Below are positions 6,672 to 7,336 of a DNA stretch of 7,336 bases, piece by piece. The notes under the pieces are model-generated. The model worked only from the letters and a program-made list of their open reading frames with translations, was not told the origin of the DNA and searched no databases. Each line of letters starts with the position of its first letter. Within the stretch, counting starts at the first letter, position 1. Made by a program: the position numbers and the translations under genes. Origin of the DNA: Burkholderiaceae bacterium (GTDB taxonomy: Bacteria; Pseudomonadota; Gammaproteobacteria; Burkholderiales; Burkholderiaceae_F); assembly GCA_013696665.1 (NCBI GenBank), contig JACCYC010000001.1, forward strand, positions 1 to 7,336. The letters run 5' to 3'.

Positions 6672-6926
6672 ATGCCGGCGTCTACAGCACCTTCCGTTGA
6701 AGAAACGACGATAGCGAACGATCTCGGCTACCTGACCGAGGAACAAGTCCTGAAGATCGGAAAGCTAAAGCCCAGCACAACGCAGGCGTGGGCCAAGCGG
6801 CGCTCGGGTCCCGAATACGTGATCTTCGGCAATAGTCGTCTCTACCCGCGCCGTCCATTTCTCGAATTTCTTGAGAAGCGCATAAGAAAAACCGGACTCG
6901 CCATACCCGCAAAGGAATTGCTGTGA
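6672..6926 (+). CDS. Small excisionase/AlpA-like helix-turn-helix DNA-binding protein
   Basis: This 84-residue protein has a short Ala/Ser/Thr-rich start (1-18) and then a MerR/excisionase-type winged-helix domain at about 19-70. LTEEQVLKI is helix 1, LKPSTTQAWAKRR is the turn and recognition helix, GPEYVIFGNSRLYPR is the hairpin wing and FLEFLEKR is the closing helix. Proteins of this shape in integrative elements act as excisionases (recombination directionality factors) or as small activators and repressors, as AlpA does for the P4-like integrase. Which applies here cannot be told. The start is supported by AGGGGA at 6661-6666, five nt before the ATG. The gene follows the pair of 17-bp palindromes, which are obvious candidates for its own or another regulator's operators. 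Its stop overlaps the next start by 4 nt. Confidence 0.8.
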   Translation: MPASTAPSVEETTIANDLGYLTEEQVLKIGKLKPSTTQAWAKRRSGPEYVIFGNSRLYPRRPFLEFLEKRIRKTGLAIPAKELL

Positions 6927-7120
6927 CCGTGCCCCGAGATCGAGGTGCCGACGAACTCGTCTTGCGGTCGCTGCATACGGCTCAGCAACGCGTCGCGTCC
7001 GCTGGACTGGCAATCAACGCATGCAATCCAATTCATGCCCGGTCGCACATCAACGCCGCCATGATCGAGCTCGACATCGTTGAGCGCTGTTTGACCTGGC
7101 CGGGCGGAGTGCCCGAATGA
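6923..7120 (+). CDS. Small hypothetical protein
   Basis: This is a 65-residue protein of no recognised family. It starts at a GTG within GTGA, overlapping the stop of the helix-turn-helix gene by 4 nt. AAAGGA at 6911-6916, six nt upstream, is a good ribosome site and supports this unusual start. The sequence is mostly helical (ELVLRSLHTAQQRVASAG, then HARSHINAAMIELDIVERCL), without signal peptide or membrane segment. Phage-like elements often carry short helical proteins of this kind in the early region, and no function can be given. It is likely part of one transcript with the gene before it. Confidence 0.6.
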   Translation: MTVPRDRGADELVLRSLHTAQQRVASAGLAINACNPIHARSHINAAMIELDIVERCLTWPGGVPE

Positions 7121-7248
7121 CCGCGCCAAAAGGCAACGCCCGCTACAGACGGGCGTTGGGACTGCGGGCATTGGTGGGGCAACTTCAAAATCAACCTAGG
7201 CGCGGGAAGCATACCGTAGACGGCGAGCAGTGCAATGGCCGTCTGTAG
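7117..7248 (+). CDS. Possible 43-residue peptide overlapping an RNA-structured region
   Basis: An ATG at 7117 overlaps the preceding stop (ATGA), and GGAG at 7106-7109 gives a 7-nt spacing, so translation may start here. The product would be 43 residues, basic (MTAPKGNARYRRALGLRALV onward), ending at the TAG at 7246-7248. No family is recognised. The whole frame lies over a strong hairpin and its complementary downstream partner. It could therefore be a leader peptide, or not a gene at all if this stretch works as RNA. Confidence 0.3.
   Translation: MTAPKGNARYRRALGLRALVGQLQNQPRRGKHTVDGEQCNGRL
7131..7225 (+). ncRNA. Candidate C4-like antisense RNA
   Basis: The segment begins with a perfect 9-bp hairpin: CAACGCCCG at 7134-7142 and CGGGCGTTG at 7150-7158, with loop CTACAGA. 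The 14-nt CCCGCTACAGACGG at 7139-7152, which covers the loop, is perfectly complementary to 7239-7252 on the same strand. A second, weaker complement pairs GCATTGG at 7168-7174 with CCAATGC at 7297-7303, in the same order. C4 antisense RNAs of P1/P4-like phages are about 80-90 nt, are cut from a leader transcript, and use two short complements against a downstream target on the same transcript to stop expression of early genes. The layout fits, but I could not compare it with the C4 covariance model. The ends given here are approximate. Confidence 0.4.
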
Positions 7249-7252
7249 CGGG
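7139..7252. repeat. 14-bp perfect inverted repeat, arms exactly 100 bp apart
   Basis: CCCGCTACAGACGG at 7139-7152 and its exact reverse complement at 7239-7252 are separated by 86 bp. The left arm lies mostly in the loop and 5' stem of the 9-bp hairpin. Part of the right arm (7239-7244) can instead pair with AGACGG at 7218-7223. The two arms can thus be antisense and target, or alternative partners in an RNA switch. Confidence 0.75.
7218..7244 (+). promoter_or_regulatory. Local hairpin competing for the antisense target
   Basis: AGACGGC at 7218-7224 pairs with GCCGTCT at 7238-7244 (7-bp stem, 13-nt loop). It uses bases 7239-7244, which also belong to the 14-nt complement of the upstream hairpin loop, so the two pairings exclude each other. 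This is the geometry of an attenuator or of an antisense-controlled leader. Confidence 0.4.
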
Positions 7253-7287
7253 TGCCGCCGAATCTTCAGCCGCCCGCCAGGGACGGA

Positions 7288-7336
7288 ATGGCGGACCCAA
7301 TGCGGGCGCTGCTCGTATGCGAGCAGAGACACGCGG
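7288..7336 (+). CDS. Possible start of the next gene (runs off the window)
   Basis: An ATG at 7288 with AGGGA at 7279-7283 (4-nt spacing) opens a frame that stays open to the window edge (MADPMRALLVCEQRHA). An in-frame GTG at 7252 is an alternative start. Sixteen residues are too few to name a family. If the C4-like reading is right, this would be the gene whose expression the antisense RNA controls, since its start lies between the two complementary target segments. Confidence 0.3.
   Translation, partial: MADPMRALLVCEQRHA

Noticed and set aside
7021..7045. Possible second attachment site (CAATCCA followed by TTCAT) resembling the dusA start region
   Set aside because: Only 7 identical bases are shared with the dusA 5' end before the alignment breaks, and the match lies inside the 65-residue gene, so chance is the better explanation.
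7033..7332. 99-codon minus-strand frame at the right edge
   Set aside because: It runs against the direction of all element genes and covers the self-complementary segments, which keep both strands open by symmetry; no family is recognised. It remains possible if the RNA reading is wrong.
1..7336. CRISPR array, tRNA or rRNA genes, insertion sequence
   Set aside because: No regularly spaced repeat series, no cloverleaf or rRNA-like stretch and no transposase gene were seen; the integrase target here is a protein gene, not a tRNA.

Overview
The window is GC-rich, densely coded and proteobacterial. The WrbA/FAD-dehydrogenase pair, the small secreted DUF4124-like proteins and DusA would suit a betaproteobacterium, perhaps of the Burkholderiales. 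That placement is inference from gene style, not from a marker gene.

Bases 1 to about 4990 look like host chromosome. The left edge holds the last 89 codons of a wrbA-type NAD(P)H:quinone oxidoreductase. Four bases later comes a complete GlcD-type FAD dehydrogenase of the D-2-hydroxyglutarate/D-lactate dehydrogenase group. A secreted 357-residue protein of no recognised family follows. Next are two tandem, related, secreted four-cysteine proteins with an N-terminal DUF4124-like motif. Their strand converges on dusA, which is encoded on the minus strand.

From about 4965 to the right edge the sequence reads as the left end of a mobile element integrated at the 5' end of dusA. A complete tyrosine recombinase (catalytic set R-K-H-R-H-Y) starts 54 bp from the dusA start, on the opposite strand. 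This is the arrangement of known dusA-integrative elements. The first dusA codons and the intergenic gap are AT-rich, unlike the rest of the gene, and the gap holds direct and inverted copies of TGCACAC. The other end of the element is not in the window.

Behind the integrase lies a compact run of small genes. A 152-residue protein of unknown function overlaps the integrase by 4 nt. A 109-bp gap carries two 17-bp palindromes spaced exactly 20 bp. An 84-residue excisionase/AlpA-like DNA-binding protein follows, then a 65-residue protein and a possible 43-residue peptide, each joined by a 4-nt start/stop overlap. The last ~200 bp are rich in RNA structure. A 9-bp hairpin shows a 7-nt loop, and a 14-nt segment covering that loop is perfectly complementary to a segment exactly 100 nt downstream. 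A competing local hairpin and a possible gene start follow. This resembles the C4-type antisense RNA of P1/P4-like phages and satellites and is the most interesting part of the window. The element may therefore be a phage satellite or island whose control genes are here and whose replication or cargo genes lie beyond the right edge.
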